From Hyaloraphidium curvatum (lineage: Eukaryota > Monoblepharomycota > Hyaloraphidiomycetes > Hyaloraphidiales > Hyaloraphidiaceae), in assembly GCA_025558095.1 (NCBI GenBank), contig JAIVFI010000004.1, positions 558,001 through 622,000 of the forward strand: a stretch of 64,000 nt of DNA. The letters run 5' to 3'. Both the position numbers and the translations under genes were made by a program. Shown here in pieces: positions 1 to 11,025 of this stretch (positions are counted from its first letter, which is position 1; each line of letters begins with the position of its first letter). The notes below the pieces were generated by a model, which worked only from the letters and a program-made list of their open reading frames with translations, had not been told where the DNA came from and ran no database searches.

Positions 1-85
1 TGCGTTTCTGCTCGGGGCCGTCCCTTCCCCCTCGCCGATATCTCGGCGGCGCCCTTCCCTGGACCTTTCGACCGGTGGATTTTGG

Positions 86-723
86 ATGTTAATTCTCGGG
101 AATGGACAACAGGTTCGTGCTCGTGCAGATGGAGTCGTCGGAGCGCCGCCGCCGCCGAGAGACCGGACCGGGCCTTCCAAGGAGACGGTAAGTCGGGAGT
201 TTGCGGTCCTCCCACCGGGCTTCGGCCCACGGCCCGCGCCTGCCTCAGTGCGCGGCCAAGTTCGCTTTTGGAGTGCGCTGACCCGGCGTACGCGAACGTG
301 CGGTGCCTGCGTCGCAAGCTTGATTTTGCCACAGAAACCGAAGGAGTTCCTCAAGGAGCGTATCACGGCTCTGCTCCGCCAGATCGACGAGGGGACCATG
401 ACTCAGGGCGACATCAACCAGATCAGCACGCGGGTCTTGGAAGTCTACGTACTATTCTGCGCGCGTAATGCGTTGCTCCTTTAGTGCAGATGGCCGCGCA
501 GAAGCTGCTCCCAGACGGGGGCACGGGGAACCAAGGCGTGCAGTCCGTCCGCCGGCGGTTGCCGTCCCCTCCCCTTCCCTCCCCGGGCGCCGACCCCGCC
601 CCGCCACACCGGCACCGCTTCCGGCGCCTCCCCCCGCACCTCGCCGGGCCGCTCCCTCCCCCGCCGCGCAGCCCGCGGACGGCGTGCGCGTGTTTGCTTC
701 GGGGCCGCATTGGGGGCTGGTGA
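86..723 (+). CDS. Hypothetical protein, weak three-exon model, possibly 5' partial
   Basis: Not recognised. Exons 86-187, 335-433 and 490-723 all join in phase 0 (donors GTAAGT and GTCTTG, acceptors CCACAG and GTGCAG) and give about 144 residues. The middle exon reads like real protein (KPKEFLKERITALLRQIDEG), charged and helical, whereas the third exon is Pro/Arg-rich and less convincing. The first-exon frame is open back to base 2, so the gene may begin outside the window. The first intron (147 nt) is longer than others here. The model rests only on frame and splice consistency. Confidence 0.3.
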
Positions 724-1073
724 CCGCGGGCGGTCCGCGGGTCTTCCGATCCAAACCAAGCGTTCGCCGCCCGGGTCAGGACGGACGGGAGCGGATGGGT
801 GCGAATGGGGAGCACGGATGGTGGATGGATGCTCCGAAGGAAGTGGATGGGAGGGATTGGGGCTGGATGGTGGGGACGGGGAGGGAAGGGGACCGGAGGG
901 AGACGGTGGCGGGGTGGGGAGTAGATCGAGGGACCGGGTGGCCGTTTGGGGCCAGCGGGACGGCAGATGAAATCGATCTCGATACGCAGGAAAGAATCCG
1001 GCACCTCGGCCACGGGTTGAGCGGCGGCACCCTGGATTTCGAGGGTCGGGATACCGTTGCCCAGTTTCGATGA
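724..1073. other. Intergenic, G-rich GGATGG-like tract
   Basis: No convincing gene. Bases around 790-900 are strongly purine-rich on the plus strand, with many degenerate GGATGG/GGATGGG words. The stretch lies directly upstream of the DP-like gene and may be its 5' untranslated or promoter region. No clear TATA element was seen. Confidence 0.35.
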
Positions 1074-1175
1074 TTGGGACCCGCGTACCACGACCGATCC
1101 CATCGGAAACCGTACGGAGGGGCGGGCAGGAGTGGTGCAGCGGCCCGTCCCTGTGCGGCCGCGGGACATCCGGCG

Positions 1176-2142
1176 ATGCGGCAGCGCGGCGCGGGGCCCG
1201 CGGGCCCGTCAGTGGAGGGGACGCGGGACGGCGCCGCGCCGGCCGACGACGAGAACTCGCTGCGCGCGCTGACGCGGGCGGTTGTGCGCGTGCTGCAGCG
1301 GGAGGGCGCCGCGCCGTACGGCGACGTCGTGCGGTGCGCGGCGGTCGAGCTGGGAAGGCACGGCGCGCAGGGGCCGCAGGGAGGGCAGCCCGGCCAGCCC
1401 GCACGCGACGACAAGACGCTGCGCCGCCGCGTGTACGACGTGCTGAGCGTGCTGGCTGCCGTCGGCGCGATTTCCCGCGACGGCCGCACGGTCGTCTGGC
1501 GCGGCATGCCCTCCCCGAACCCCGCTCCCCCGCCTCCCCCTCCCCCGGCCCCCTCCCTCCCCACTGCGGACCTCGCCGCCCTCGTCGCCGAGAAGCGCCG
1601 CGCCCTCCAGCGCGCCCGCGAGGCGCACGACCTCCTGCGCTCGCTCGTCACGCGCAACGCGCTGCGCCCCTCGCCCGACGAGCGCGCGCGGGTGCACCTG
1701 CCCTTCGTCCTGCTCGTGTGCGAAAAGGGCACCGAGGTCGACATACAGACCGCGGACAACTCGCACGAGGTGCTGTTCCAGTTCGACGGCGCGTTCGAGG
1801 TCCTCGATGTGGGTTGCTGCCCCGGCACTGTGGAAAACACCTCCCCTGACCACCTCTCCATTGCTTCGCAATGTTTAGGACGCAGCGACCCTCCGCATGC
1901 TCAACCTCCCTCCCCCCATGGACCTCCCCGCCCCGGACCTCCCCCATCCCTCCCCCGCCCCACCGGATCCCGACCCCGCCCCGCTGGACCCCGATCCCGG
2001 CCCGCACGGCTTCGCACACGACCCGGCGGAGCTCGCGGCGCTCGCCGCCGCGCTGGATCTGGACCCGTTCCTGAACTTTGGCGGGCTGCTGGGGGGCGAT
2101 GGGATGCTGTTTGGCGGGGACGAGGGGCTGTGGGCGGGGTGA
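1176..2142 (+). CDS. DP-like (E2F dimerisation partner) transcription factor
   Basis: Likely nuclear winged-helix subunit that pairs with E2F to control cell-cycle genes. Exon 1 runs to 1808 and exon 2 is 1879-2142 (70-nt intron, phase 0), giving 298 residues from the ATG at 1176; an in-frame ATG at 1074 would add 34. The DNA-binding region ends in the family signature LRRRVYDVLSVLAAVGAISR. After a Pro-rich linker comes a leucine/arginine helix and the DP-type dimerisation and C-terminal core (VHLPFVLLV, VLFQFDGAFEVLD), and splicing restores the expected continuation DAATLRMLNL. The C-terminal tail of about 70 residues is Pro/Asp/Leu-rich and could be an activation region. DP and E2F share RRRVYD-type motifs, but the HLPF...F.F...FE.LDD block favours DP. 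No E2F partner is in the window. Confidence 0.82.
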
Positions 2143-2385
2143 GCCGTGCGGTGCGGAGTAGAGGCTCTGGGTTGACCTGTGGCAAATTGTATGTCAGGGA
2201 CTCGCAAGCACTGCTTGCTCTTTTCTGCTGCTTCGCGCAAACTAGATCAGGACCATTCTCGCACGGATGGCGCGCCACCCTATCCTGACGCGGGCCTAAA
2301 CAACATTGTCAGGGGAGCTTCCTCTACTCGGACAACCAAAATGACAGGCCTAGTCCCACAGTCCATGTCTGCCCCAAACAATGGC

Positions 2386-3168
2386 TCATTGTCCCCAGTT
2401 GAGAAATTGCTGCTGGTCAGCAGCATCAAAAAGATCGGGATTCAATGGTGGAAGGCCCCCGCCAGCGAGGAGGTTTTCAAAGTCATCCACGTTGAAGTCT
2501 GCTGCTTCTTGCTGCTGTTCAACCACAGCATCTAAATTGCCAGGAAAGGCGGCCAGCAGGGCCTGGTCTTGCTGTTGCTGTTGATCGATTCCACCCACGT
2601 TGGCTTGCTGGGCTCTCGCCAACTGCACTATGATGACCGTGAGCAGTTTCCGAATGACCCGATGTTCCATTTTTTTCAAATGCAGGATGGTACTTCTGGC
2701 AAGATTGGCTGGATTTTGGGGTGCTGTAAGATTTCCGTGAGGTTTTCAAGGAACAAAAGAATACCCACTGTTGTCACTCCAAGGGGGCCTGATGACTTCG
2801 TCCCACTTCTGTGCAGGTTGGTCAATTCCGCACCATGGGCAGAAAAAGTGCGTCCTGAGACCGTTTCCCACTGCCACCACAAGGTCAGGGAGGTCTTCCA
2901 AACCATCATTGAAATCATGGACCTGGATCACATCGAAGTCCAGCCGAACCACATCGTATGGATTCAAAAAAGCTGGGTTCCAGGCGTCCCCCATCAGACC
3001 AATGTGCCTATAGCCGTTCAGGGTGTACGGTCCAATAGTGAGCCCTTGGGGCCACATATTTGTGAACCAGTCATCAAGATTCGGAAATGCCACGAGTTCA
3101 TGCAACGTTGTCTGCTGGACGAACGTGTTCAGCACCGTAGCGACCGGCGCCGGCGGGACAGCTACCAT
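2386..3168 (-). CDS. Hypothetical protein, two exons, Gln-rich C-terminus
   Basis: Not recognised. Exon 1 is 3168-2769 and exon 2 is 2723-2386; a 45-nt GTGGGT...TTACAG intron in phase 1 removes an in-frame TGA and gives 245 residues. The N-terminal half has normal composition with several aromatic residues (for example WFTNMWPQGLTIGPYTLNGY) and one CPWC pair, suggesting a folded domain. The C-terminal half carries runs of Gln and an acidic stretch (ADFNVDDFENLLAG) that resembles transcriptional activation segments; that is inference from composition only. It is convergent with the DP-like gene (243 bp between stops). An upstream frame remains open to 3375, but MVAVPPAP at 3168 is the first start followed by protein-like sequence. 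Confidence 0.55.
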
Positions 3169-3541
3169 CTTGGCTCGACGACCGACGATCTGGTCGAGCG
3201 CGTCGCCCCGTCCCGCACAACAGAAAAGGTCTAACCAGTGCCGATACGGAAGCACTGCGGATGGCTCGCTGCAGCCCCGCCTGGCTTCAAGTTTGTCGCG
3301 CGTGGCGCTACGGGGCCTGCGTGTATAGTTAGTGTAGATCGATCGATCGAACCCCGCCCATGATCGGAGAAACATGCGCGTTTCTGGGGAGCCAGAACAC
3401 AGCTGTCCGAACTTGGGCAGCTAAAAGAGCAAGGCATCGAAACCGATCTTTCCAGCAGCCAGAATAGGCCCGCGAGGTCGGTGGCGGACATGGTTTCGCG
3501 CGCTCTTCTGACGCGGCTGCTCGGCTCCCAGGAACCCAGCT
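3169..3541. other. Intergenic region upstream of the array founder gene
   Basis: No gene seen. It contains a short GATC tandem (3337-3350) and lacks the spacer sequence that precedes every other member of the array. It probably holds divergent promoters for the minus-strand gene and for the founder gene at 3542. Confidence 0.4.
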
Positions 3542-4842
3542 ATGGTCGCCGGACTCATCGCCGGGGCCGCCAAGGCCGTCCTGGGCGGAGGCGGCGGCGG
3601 AGGTCCGAGCGCCGCCCCGACGTCGGTCAGCACGGCCACGCTCATCCACAACTACGTGTACGACGTCGGCAAGGCGACGGTCGAGGCCCGCGTGGCCAAC
3701 GAGGGCGCCGTGACCGGCCAGCAGGACGCCGCACTCTCCAACCGCGAGGCCGCCGACGTCGCGGGCTCGCAGCACGGCTCCGTGATAGGCATGCAGTCGC
3801 AGGCCGCTGACTTCTCGCAGGCGGCCCCGTTCGAGGCCTCGCTGGCCACCACGGCTATCAACATGGCCCACGGCAGCCACGCCATCGCAGATGCGCAGGC
3901 TAAGGCGCAGCAGGCCCTGCACGAGGCTCCACGGTCGGAGGCCAGCCGCGCTCCTGCTCGGGCGGACGGCGTTCTCGGAGCTGCCGACGAGGAAGCCATC
4001 GCGGGCCTGTTCACCGTGGTCAAAGACCTCAGCAACCGGGTGGGTGCTGGGGTGCTTGCACGGTGTCACCTGCGGTGCCGACCGCGCTGATGCAATACCC
4101 GGCCGACAGGTCACGGCCCTTGAGGGCGAGCTCCGGACCAAGGATGGCCTGGTCTGTGCTACTGCACCTACGGCACTGTGCCGCCCTTGATGATAACCTC
4201 CTGTCTTAGATAATGACGTTAATGGAGGAACTCTCTAAACTCAAAGAACAGAACCAGAAAGTCCAGCAGATGGAAGCACATTTTGGACAGGTGTTCACGC
4301 TTGACAGTTCAGGTGAGCAGTGGCCCAGGGCTTGATTCCTTTCACCGCTTTGATTTACTCATAGTTCTCATACAGGCCAGCTCAAGGTCCGCGCCGATTT
4401 GGTCAAGGCACACCAAATTGAAGTCGATTTGGTCAAGGCACACCGAATTGAAGTCGAACGGGTCAACGCACACCTGGTCAAGGCACGCCAAATTGAGGTC
4501 GATTCGGTCGAGGCACACCGAATTAAAGTCGATGAGGTCAAGGCGCACCGCCTCCAGCTGGGCAACTTCACACTTCGGCCTTCCCGCGTCAATCCAACTG
4601 AGCACCTGGAAATCTCCCAGGTCCGCCCTGCTATGGGCGACTTCACCGAGTACCCGATCGCCCTTTTCGGCGGGCTCCTTCCTGGTATGCCGAAGCTCAT
4701 GCTATACCTCAACGGCCGTATTGCTGGTTCAGACAGCACCCTGAGCTTCTTTGAGGTGGCGGCAAACGGGAACACTCGCGTTGTCCTCAAGCCCCGCGAG
4801 AAAACACCGCCCAACCACGAGGTCGGGGGCGTGACGTTTTAG
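3542..4842 (+). CDS. Array family type A, divergent founder-like copy (A1)
   Basis: Family not recognised. Exons 3542-4039, 4110-4151, 4210-4312 and 4376-4842 give 369 residues; introns of 70, 58 and 63 nt sit at the same positions and phases (0, 0, 1) as in the array copies. Introns 2 and 3 contain stops, so splicing is required. Order of parts: hydrophobic Ala/Gly N-terminus (MVAGLIAGAAKAVLGG plus a Gly run), an Ala/Ser/Gln/Asn-rich region, a short coiled coil, a 10-residue repeat block (4396-4560), and a C-terminal domain from about FTLRPSRVNPTEHLEISQV to the tail EVGGVTF. No signal peptide or enzyme motif is evident. It differs from the array copies throughout yet keeps every feature, which suggests function. 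Codon choice is less GC-biased in exons 3-4 than in the later copies. Confidence 0.72.
4396..4560 (+). repeat. In-frame 30-bp (10-residue) coding repeat in gene A1
   Basis: About five and a half degenerate units of the pattern (D/E)xVKAHxIEV; one unit lacks four residues. The array copies have only about one and a half units in the same place (VKAILVDVVKAARVEL), so the block expanded in A1 or shrank elsewhere. Confidence 0.75.
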
Positions 4843-6585
4843 ATGTCGTCTTCCAACCAGCAGCAGCAGCCGAGGACGTGAGCGCCGCGGACTCGCGCAC
4901 GCGTACGACCTGACCCCCCGAGTCCCGCAGGCGCTGCGAGCCAAGGCCGGCGAGACGAGCACCGGTAGCGGGGGTGTGGGCGGGATGGTTGGCCGGCGGA
5001 GGATTGGCCGCACATCCAGGGACTTAAGGACGTTGTTTGGGGGGAACCGGTGGGTGGGGCGTGTCGAAGGATGGCTGGCGCCGCATCCAGGGCTGGGTTT
5101 GTTGAGGGTCGCGAATAAGAGCTCGTCTCGCGAGGTTGAGGCGTTGTTGCGAGTTGACCGCGGCCGGCGGGGACCGGCGTCACCAACGGATCGACTCTCC
5201 GGCCTCCCACTGCTGCCCGGGGCGCTCGTCCGTATTTTTCCGGGCGCCCCGCACCGCGCCCATGGGGCTGCCGGGCACGCCGGGCCGAATGCCGCGTCCA
5301 GCGTCGGCGGCGGGCGGACCGGGCGCGGACTGTTTGCGCGGTGTTCCTCTCGGCCTGTGCGCCCGCAGGGACGCTGCGGTCACGCTGGAAGGCCAATTCT
5401 GCGGCCCGTTTGGCTCGGAGCGTGGACGGGCGGGGGAGACCACGGGCGCCTGCGGATGGTTCCCCTTCTCGGCCGGCGCGGATTGGAAACTGCAACTGAG
5501 GACCGGGCATCCCCCTGCCGGCGCTGCGGGGACCCGCTGCTCGAAAGCAGCCTCCCGTGGTCCTCCGTGCGCCGCGCTCCCTTGCTCGGCGGGTCTTCTG
5601 TTTCCGTGTTCTCTTGCTTCGAAGGCCGAACTCCTCGACAGGCAGAGCTAGGACGAGCTGACCCGCACTCATCCTATCGGACTCAAGGTGGACACGGACT
5701 CGCGCTGGAGCACGCCTGGGCTTTCTTGATGGTGCTGCGGGACAGCAGGAGATGATGTTCTCGTGGTTTTCGCGGCCAGCAAGGATCCCGGCCTGGCTTC
5801 GTCGAGCGCGACCTGGTCCCACCCCTCAACCAGCGCTCCTTCGGCTCGTTGCCGCCGCCCACATTGTTCTGCACTGCGGACGGAGTATTTCATGTGCCGT
5901 ACTTCGAAGGAACGCTATCCTGTGCTGAGTTGGCCGGCTTGCTTGAACTGGCGAGCCGCCGTACCTTCTGGATCACATGCCCGTCCCCTTGTCGGCGCCG
6001 CAACGGGATGGGGACGTACGAGAGTGTTATTGCCCTCGGGCATCGACTCGGACTTGGTTTGCTCGCTTTCCTTGGCGTTGGACGACTCGCGCCGTTTCAA
6101 GGATTGACCTTCGCGTCCCGGCTCACCCCCGAATCGCTCCGGAGCCCCAGCGGATCCCTGTTCTGCTGCTCCGGAACGTATTCGTCGGTGTTTCGATGGC
6201 AGTTTGTTATGCCGGTGCCGGCGGCCGCGTCGGAAACGCGGGTGTGCCGCGTGAGCGACGAACCATTTTGCAGTTCCCGACGGACCGATGCACGATCTAG
6301 CCCTAGGGATGCCGGCCAGCACCGTGGACGGATGACGATGGCGGATGCGGCCTCAGCCTTGCCCTCGTGCGGGGTGTGCAGAAGCTCGATGGGCGGAACC
6401 GGTGGCGGGGTCGGGTCCCGGCCCAGGTTCGGCCCCGGCCGGCTGCACCACATTCGAACCGAACCGCCGGACGGGCCCCGTCCGCCCGCCCGACGCCGCA
6501 CCGCCGAGGTGAAGTGCAACGCGGCTCGCGTCGCGCCCGCTGACCGCCCCGCCGCAGCCCCGCACGCACCGCACGCCATGCTCGT
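4843..6585 (+). repeat. Array spacer S1, followed by a lost gene
   Basis: Full spacer start (CAG microsatellite just after the stop), then the common core from 5026. About 200 bp are missing at 6441, between the GGCCCCGGCCGG and CACCACATTCGAACC words that flank this segment in S2. The spacer ends in ATGCTCGT (6578-6585), the first bases of a B-type gene, fused directly to the core of the next unit. No gene product is possible here. Confidence 0.85.
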
Positions 6586-8338
6586 AAGGACGTTGTTTGG
6601 GGGGAACCGGTGGGCGGGGCGTGTCGAAGGATGGCTGGCGCCGCATCCAGGGCTGGGTTTGTTGAGGGTCGCGAATAAGAGCTCGTCTCGCGAGGTTGAG
6701 GCGTTGTTGCGAGTTGCCCGCGGCCGGCGGGGACCGGCGTCACCCACCGGATCGACTCTCCGGCCTCCCACTGCTGCCCGGGGCGCTCGTCCGTATTTTT
6801 CCGGGCGCCCCGCACCGCGCCCATGGGGCTGCCGGGCACGCCGGGCCGAATGCCGCGTCCAGCGTCGGCGGCGGGCGGACCGGGCGCGGACTGTTTGCGC
6901 GGTGTTCCTCTCGGCCTGTGCGCCCGCAGGGACGCTGCGGTCACGCTGGAAGGCCAATTCTGCGGCCCGTTTGGCTCGGAGCGTGGACGGGCGGGGGAGA
7001 CCACGGGCGCCTGCGGATGGTTCCCCTTCTCGGCCGGCGCGGATTGGAAACTGCAACTGAGGACCGGGCATCCCCCTGCCGGCGCTGCGGGGACCCGCTG
7101 CTCGAAAGCAGCCTCCCGTGGTCCTCCGTGCGCCGCGCTCCCTTGCTCGGCGGGTCTTCTGTTTCCGTGTTCTCTTGCTTCGAAGGCCGAACTCCTCGAC
7201 AGGCAGAGCTAGGACGAGCTGACCCGCACTCATCCTATCGGACTCAAGGTGGACACGGACTCGCGCTGGAGCACGCCTGGGCTTTCTTGATGGTGCTGCG
7301 GGACAGCAGGAGATGATGTTCTCGTGGTTTTCGCGGCCAGCAAGGATCCCGGCCTGGCTTCGTCGAGCGCGACCTGGTCCCACCCCTCAACCAGCGCTCC
7401 TTCGGCTCGTTGCCGCCGCCCACATTGTTCTGCACTGCGGACGGAGTATTTCATGTGCCGTACTTCGAAGGAACGCTATCCTGTGCTGAGTTGGCCGGCT
7501 TGCTTGAACTGGCGAGCCGCCGTACCTTCTGGATCACATGCCCGTCCCCTTGTCGGCGCCGCAACGGGATGGGGACGTACGAGAGTGTTATTGCCCTCGG
7601 GCATCGACTCGGACTTGGTTTGCTCGCTTTCCTTGGCGTTGGACGACTCGCGCCGTTTCAAGGATTGACCTTCGCGTCCCGGCTCACCCCCGAATCGCTC
7701 CGGAGCCCCAGCGGATCCCTGTTCTGCTGCTCCGGAACGTATTCGTCGGTGTTTCGATGGCAGTTTGTTATGCCGGTGCCGGCGGCCGCGTCGGAAACGC
7801 GGGTGTGCCGCGTGCGCGACGAACCATTTTGCAGTTCCCGACGGACCGATGCACGATCTAGCCCTAGGGATGCCGGCCAGCACCGTGGACGGATGACGAT
7901 GGCGGATGCGGCCTCAGCCTTGCCCTCGTGCGGGGTGTGCAGAAGCTCGATGGGCGGAACCGGTGGCGGGGTCGGGTCCCGGCCCAGGTTCGGCCCCGGC
8001 CGGCCGTGCAGCGAATCCGCCGCCGACGACGCGCCGGCCGGCCGGCCGCAGCCTTTGGCGCCTCTGTGGACGGGGATCGAGAGAGATTCGGCGTGATGCG
8101 AGGGGATGTTGGGCCGATCATGTCTCCCCGCCACACAAACACACGCGTTTTCCCGCCGGGCCCGGACATGCGGGGGCCGAGCGGCGCAAGCCGCTCTTGC
8201 GTCTGCCACCACATTCGAACCGAACCGCCGGACGCGCCCCGTCCGCCCGCCCGACGCCGCACCGCCGAGGTGAAGTGCAACGCGGCTCCCGTCGCGCCCG
8301 CTGACCCACCCGCCGCAGCCCCGCACACGTCGCACGCC
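6586..8338 (+). repeat. Array spacer S2, upstream of gene B1
   Basis: Common core without the CAG-containing leader. It includes a GC-rich palindromic stretch (CCGGCCGGCCGG) near 8031-8047 and a hairpin GAGCGG-CGCAAG-CCGCTC at 8179-8196. Overlapping long frames exist on both strands, but none can be shown to be coding. The last few hundred bases presumably hold the promoter of B1. Confidence 0.85.
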
Positions 8339-9093
8339 ATGCTCGTCGGAGGAAGCTTTGCTCCCGCTACCGCTCCCGTCGATGGCTCGTCCGCCCCGAC
8401 GCCGGCCCAGCCGACGACGATAAACGTCAACGTCACCTTCCAGGAAGTAGGCACTGGCGTGGACAGCCGCCTGGCAAACGACGGCACGCCGGCCGACCAC
8501 CAGGGGGCAGCCGTGCACGACAGCACACGCTCGCAGAGCGCCGACGCCTCGCAGGCCGCCTCGACCGAGGTCACGCAGGCCACCACGGCGACCAACACCG
8601 CTCAAGGCGGCCGCGCGACCGTCTCCGTCCAGGTTACGGTCCATCTGGGTCAGCCGCAGACCCAGCTGCAGAGCGAGCTGCCGGACCAGTGCCAAGCTCC
8701 GCCGTCGGAGGCTTGCGACGCTGCTTTAAGGGCCGAAGCCGTCCTCTCGGCGGACGATTACGATGCGCTCGTCGATATGATGTACGGCTTGGGCCAGCTC
8801 AAGGACAGGGTGAGTCGTGGTGCTCGAGTGGCGGTGGCATTGGACGGGATGCTGATTTCATTTGCTGCGATAGGTCGACGACGTTGCCGCCGAGAATCTG
8901 GCCAAGCACGCGGAAGCCGCCGCCCGGGTGAGATCCTCGCTCAGAGCCGTGGGCCGCCGTATTCTGACTTCTCGGCCCGCAGATCGAGGATCTTGCTCGT
9001 GAGCTCGAGGCCAAGAAGCTTCGCCTTGCCGAACTCGAGTTCGGGATACAGGACCACGTGGCCCGGTGCGCGTGCGGCGGCGTGAACTTTTAG
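8339..9093 (+). CDS. Array family type B, short copy (B1)
   Basis: Family not recognised. Exons 8339-8809, 8874-8927 and 8983-9093 (introns 64 and 55 nt, phase 0) give 211 residues. The N-terminus (MLVGGSFAPATAPVDG) differs from type A, but the design is shared: an Ala/Thr/Gln-rich exon 1 with TTINVNVTFQEV replacing the A-type opening, an exon 1 that ends in a helical segment (SADDYDALVDMMYGLGQLKDR) like that of A (SAADEEAIAGL...DR), then short coiled-coil exons. It stops at GGVNF, next to a CAG-repeat leader like that after type A stops. It therefore lacks the large C-terminal part seen in B2, and a recombination event grafting an A-like 3' end is the likely cause. Confidence 0.62.
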
Positions 9094-11025
9094 GTCTCAT
9101 CTTACAAGCAGCAGCAGCAGCAGCCGAGGACGTGAGCGCCGCGGACTTGCGCACGCGTACGAACTGACCCCCCGAGTCCCGCAGGCGCTGCGAGCCAAGG
9201 CCGGCGAGACGAGCACCGGTAGCGGGGGTGTGGGCGGGATGGTTTGCCGGCGGAGGATTGGCCGAACATCCAGGGACTTAAGGACGTTGTTTGGGGGGAA
9301 CCGGTGGGCGGGGCGTGTCGAAGGATGGCTGGCGCCGCATCCAGGGCTGGGTTTGTTGAGGGTCGCGAATAAGAGCTCGTCTCGCGAGGTTGAGGCGTTG
9401 TTGCGAGTTGCCCGCGGCCGGCGGGGACCGGCGTCACCCACCGGATCGACTCTCCGGCCTCCCACTGCTGCCCGGGGCGCTCGTCCGTATTTTTCCGGGC
9501 GCCCCGCACCGCGCCCATGGGGCTGCCGGGCACGCCGGGCCGAATGCCGCGTCCAGCGTCGGCGGCGGGCGGACCGGGCGCGGACTGTTTGCGCGGTGTT
9601 CCTCTCGGCCTGTGCGCCCGCAGGGACGCTGCGGTCACGCTGGAAGGCCAATTCTGCGGCCCGTTTGGCTCGGAGCGTGGACGGGCGGGGGAGACCACGG
9701 GCGCCTGCGGATGGTTCCCCTTCTCGGCCGGCGCGGATTGGAAACTGCAACTGAGGACCGGGCATCCCCCTGCCGGCGTTGCGGGGACCCGCTGCTCGAA
9801 AGCAGCCTCCCGTGGTCCTCCGTGCGCCGCGCTCCCTTGCTCGGCGGGTCTTCTGTTTCCGTGTTCTCTTGCTTCGAAGGCCGAACTCCTCGACAGGCAG
9901 AGCTAGGACGAGCTGACCCGCACTCATCCTATCGGACTCAAGGTGGACACGGACTCGCGCTGGAGCACGCCTGGGCTTTCTTGATGGTGCTGCGGGACAG
10001 CAGGAGATGATGTTCTCGTGGTTTTCGCGGCCAGCAAGGATCCCGGCCTGGCTTCGTCGAGCGCGACCTGGTCCCACCCCTCAACCAGCGCTCCTTCGGC
10101 TCGTTGCCGCCGCCCACATTGTTCTGCACTGCGGACGGAGTATTTCATGTGCCGTACTTCGAAGGAACGCTATCCTGTGCTGAGTTGGCCGGCTTGCTTG
10201 AACTGGCGAGCCGCCGTACCTTCTGGATCACATGCCCGTCCCCTTGTCGGCGCCGCAACGGGATGGGGACGTACGAGAGTGTTATTGCCCTCGGGCATCG
10301 ACTCGGACTTGGTTTGCTCGCTTTCCTTGGCGTTGGACGACTCGCGCCGTTTCAAGGATTGACCTTCGCGTCCCGGCTCACCCCCGAATCGCTCCGGAGC
10401 CCCAGCGGATCCCTGTTCTGCTGCTCCGGAACGTATTCGTCGGTGTTTCGATGGCAGTTTGTTATGCCGGTGCCGGCGGCCGCGTCGGAAACGCGGGTGT
10501 GCCGCGTGCGCGACGAACCATTTTGCAGTTCCCGACGGACCGATGCACGATCTAGCCCTAGGGATGCCGGCCAGCACCGTGGACGGATGACGATGGCGGA
10601 TGCGGCCTCAGCCTTGCCCTCGTGCGGGGTGTGCAGAAGCTCGATGGGCGGAACCGGTGGCGGGGTCGGGTCCCGGCCCAGGTTCGGCCCCGGCCGGCCG
10701 TGCAGCGAATCCGCCGCCGACGACGCGCCGGCCGGCCGGCCGCAGCCTTTGGCGCCTCTGTGGACGGGGATCGAGAGAGATTCGGCGTGATGCGAGGGGA
10801 TGTTGGGCCGATCATGTCTCCCCGCCACACAAACACACGCGTTTTCCCGCCGGGCCCGGACATGCGGGGGCCGAGCGGCTTGCTTGCGTCTGCCACCACA
10901 TTCGAACCGAACCGCCGGACGCGCCCCGTCCGCCCGCCCGACGCCGCACCGCCGAGGTGAAGTGCAACGCGGCTCGCGTCGCGCCCGCTGACCCACCCGC
11001 CGCAGCCCCGCACGCACCGCACGCC
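9094..11025 (+). repeat. Array spacer S3, upstream of gene A2
   Basis: Full-length spacer with five CAG units after the stop. The hairpin GAGCGG...CCGCTC found at the matching place in S2 and S4-S8 is absent here (sequence GAGCGGCTTGCTTGCG near 10874), which accounts for most of the 7-bp shorter interval to the next unit. Confidence 0.85.

Noticed and set aside
5849-6422. Plus-strand spacer frame with a protein-like stretch
   Set aside because: Not called as a gene because copies are too similar to test conservation and no start, intron or domain could be supported. Kept as a finding.
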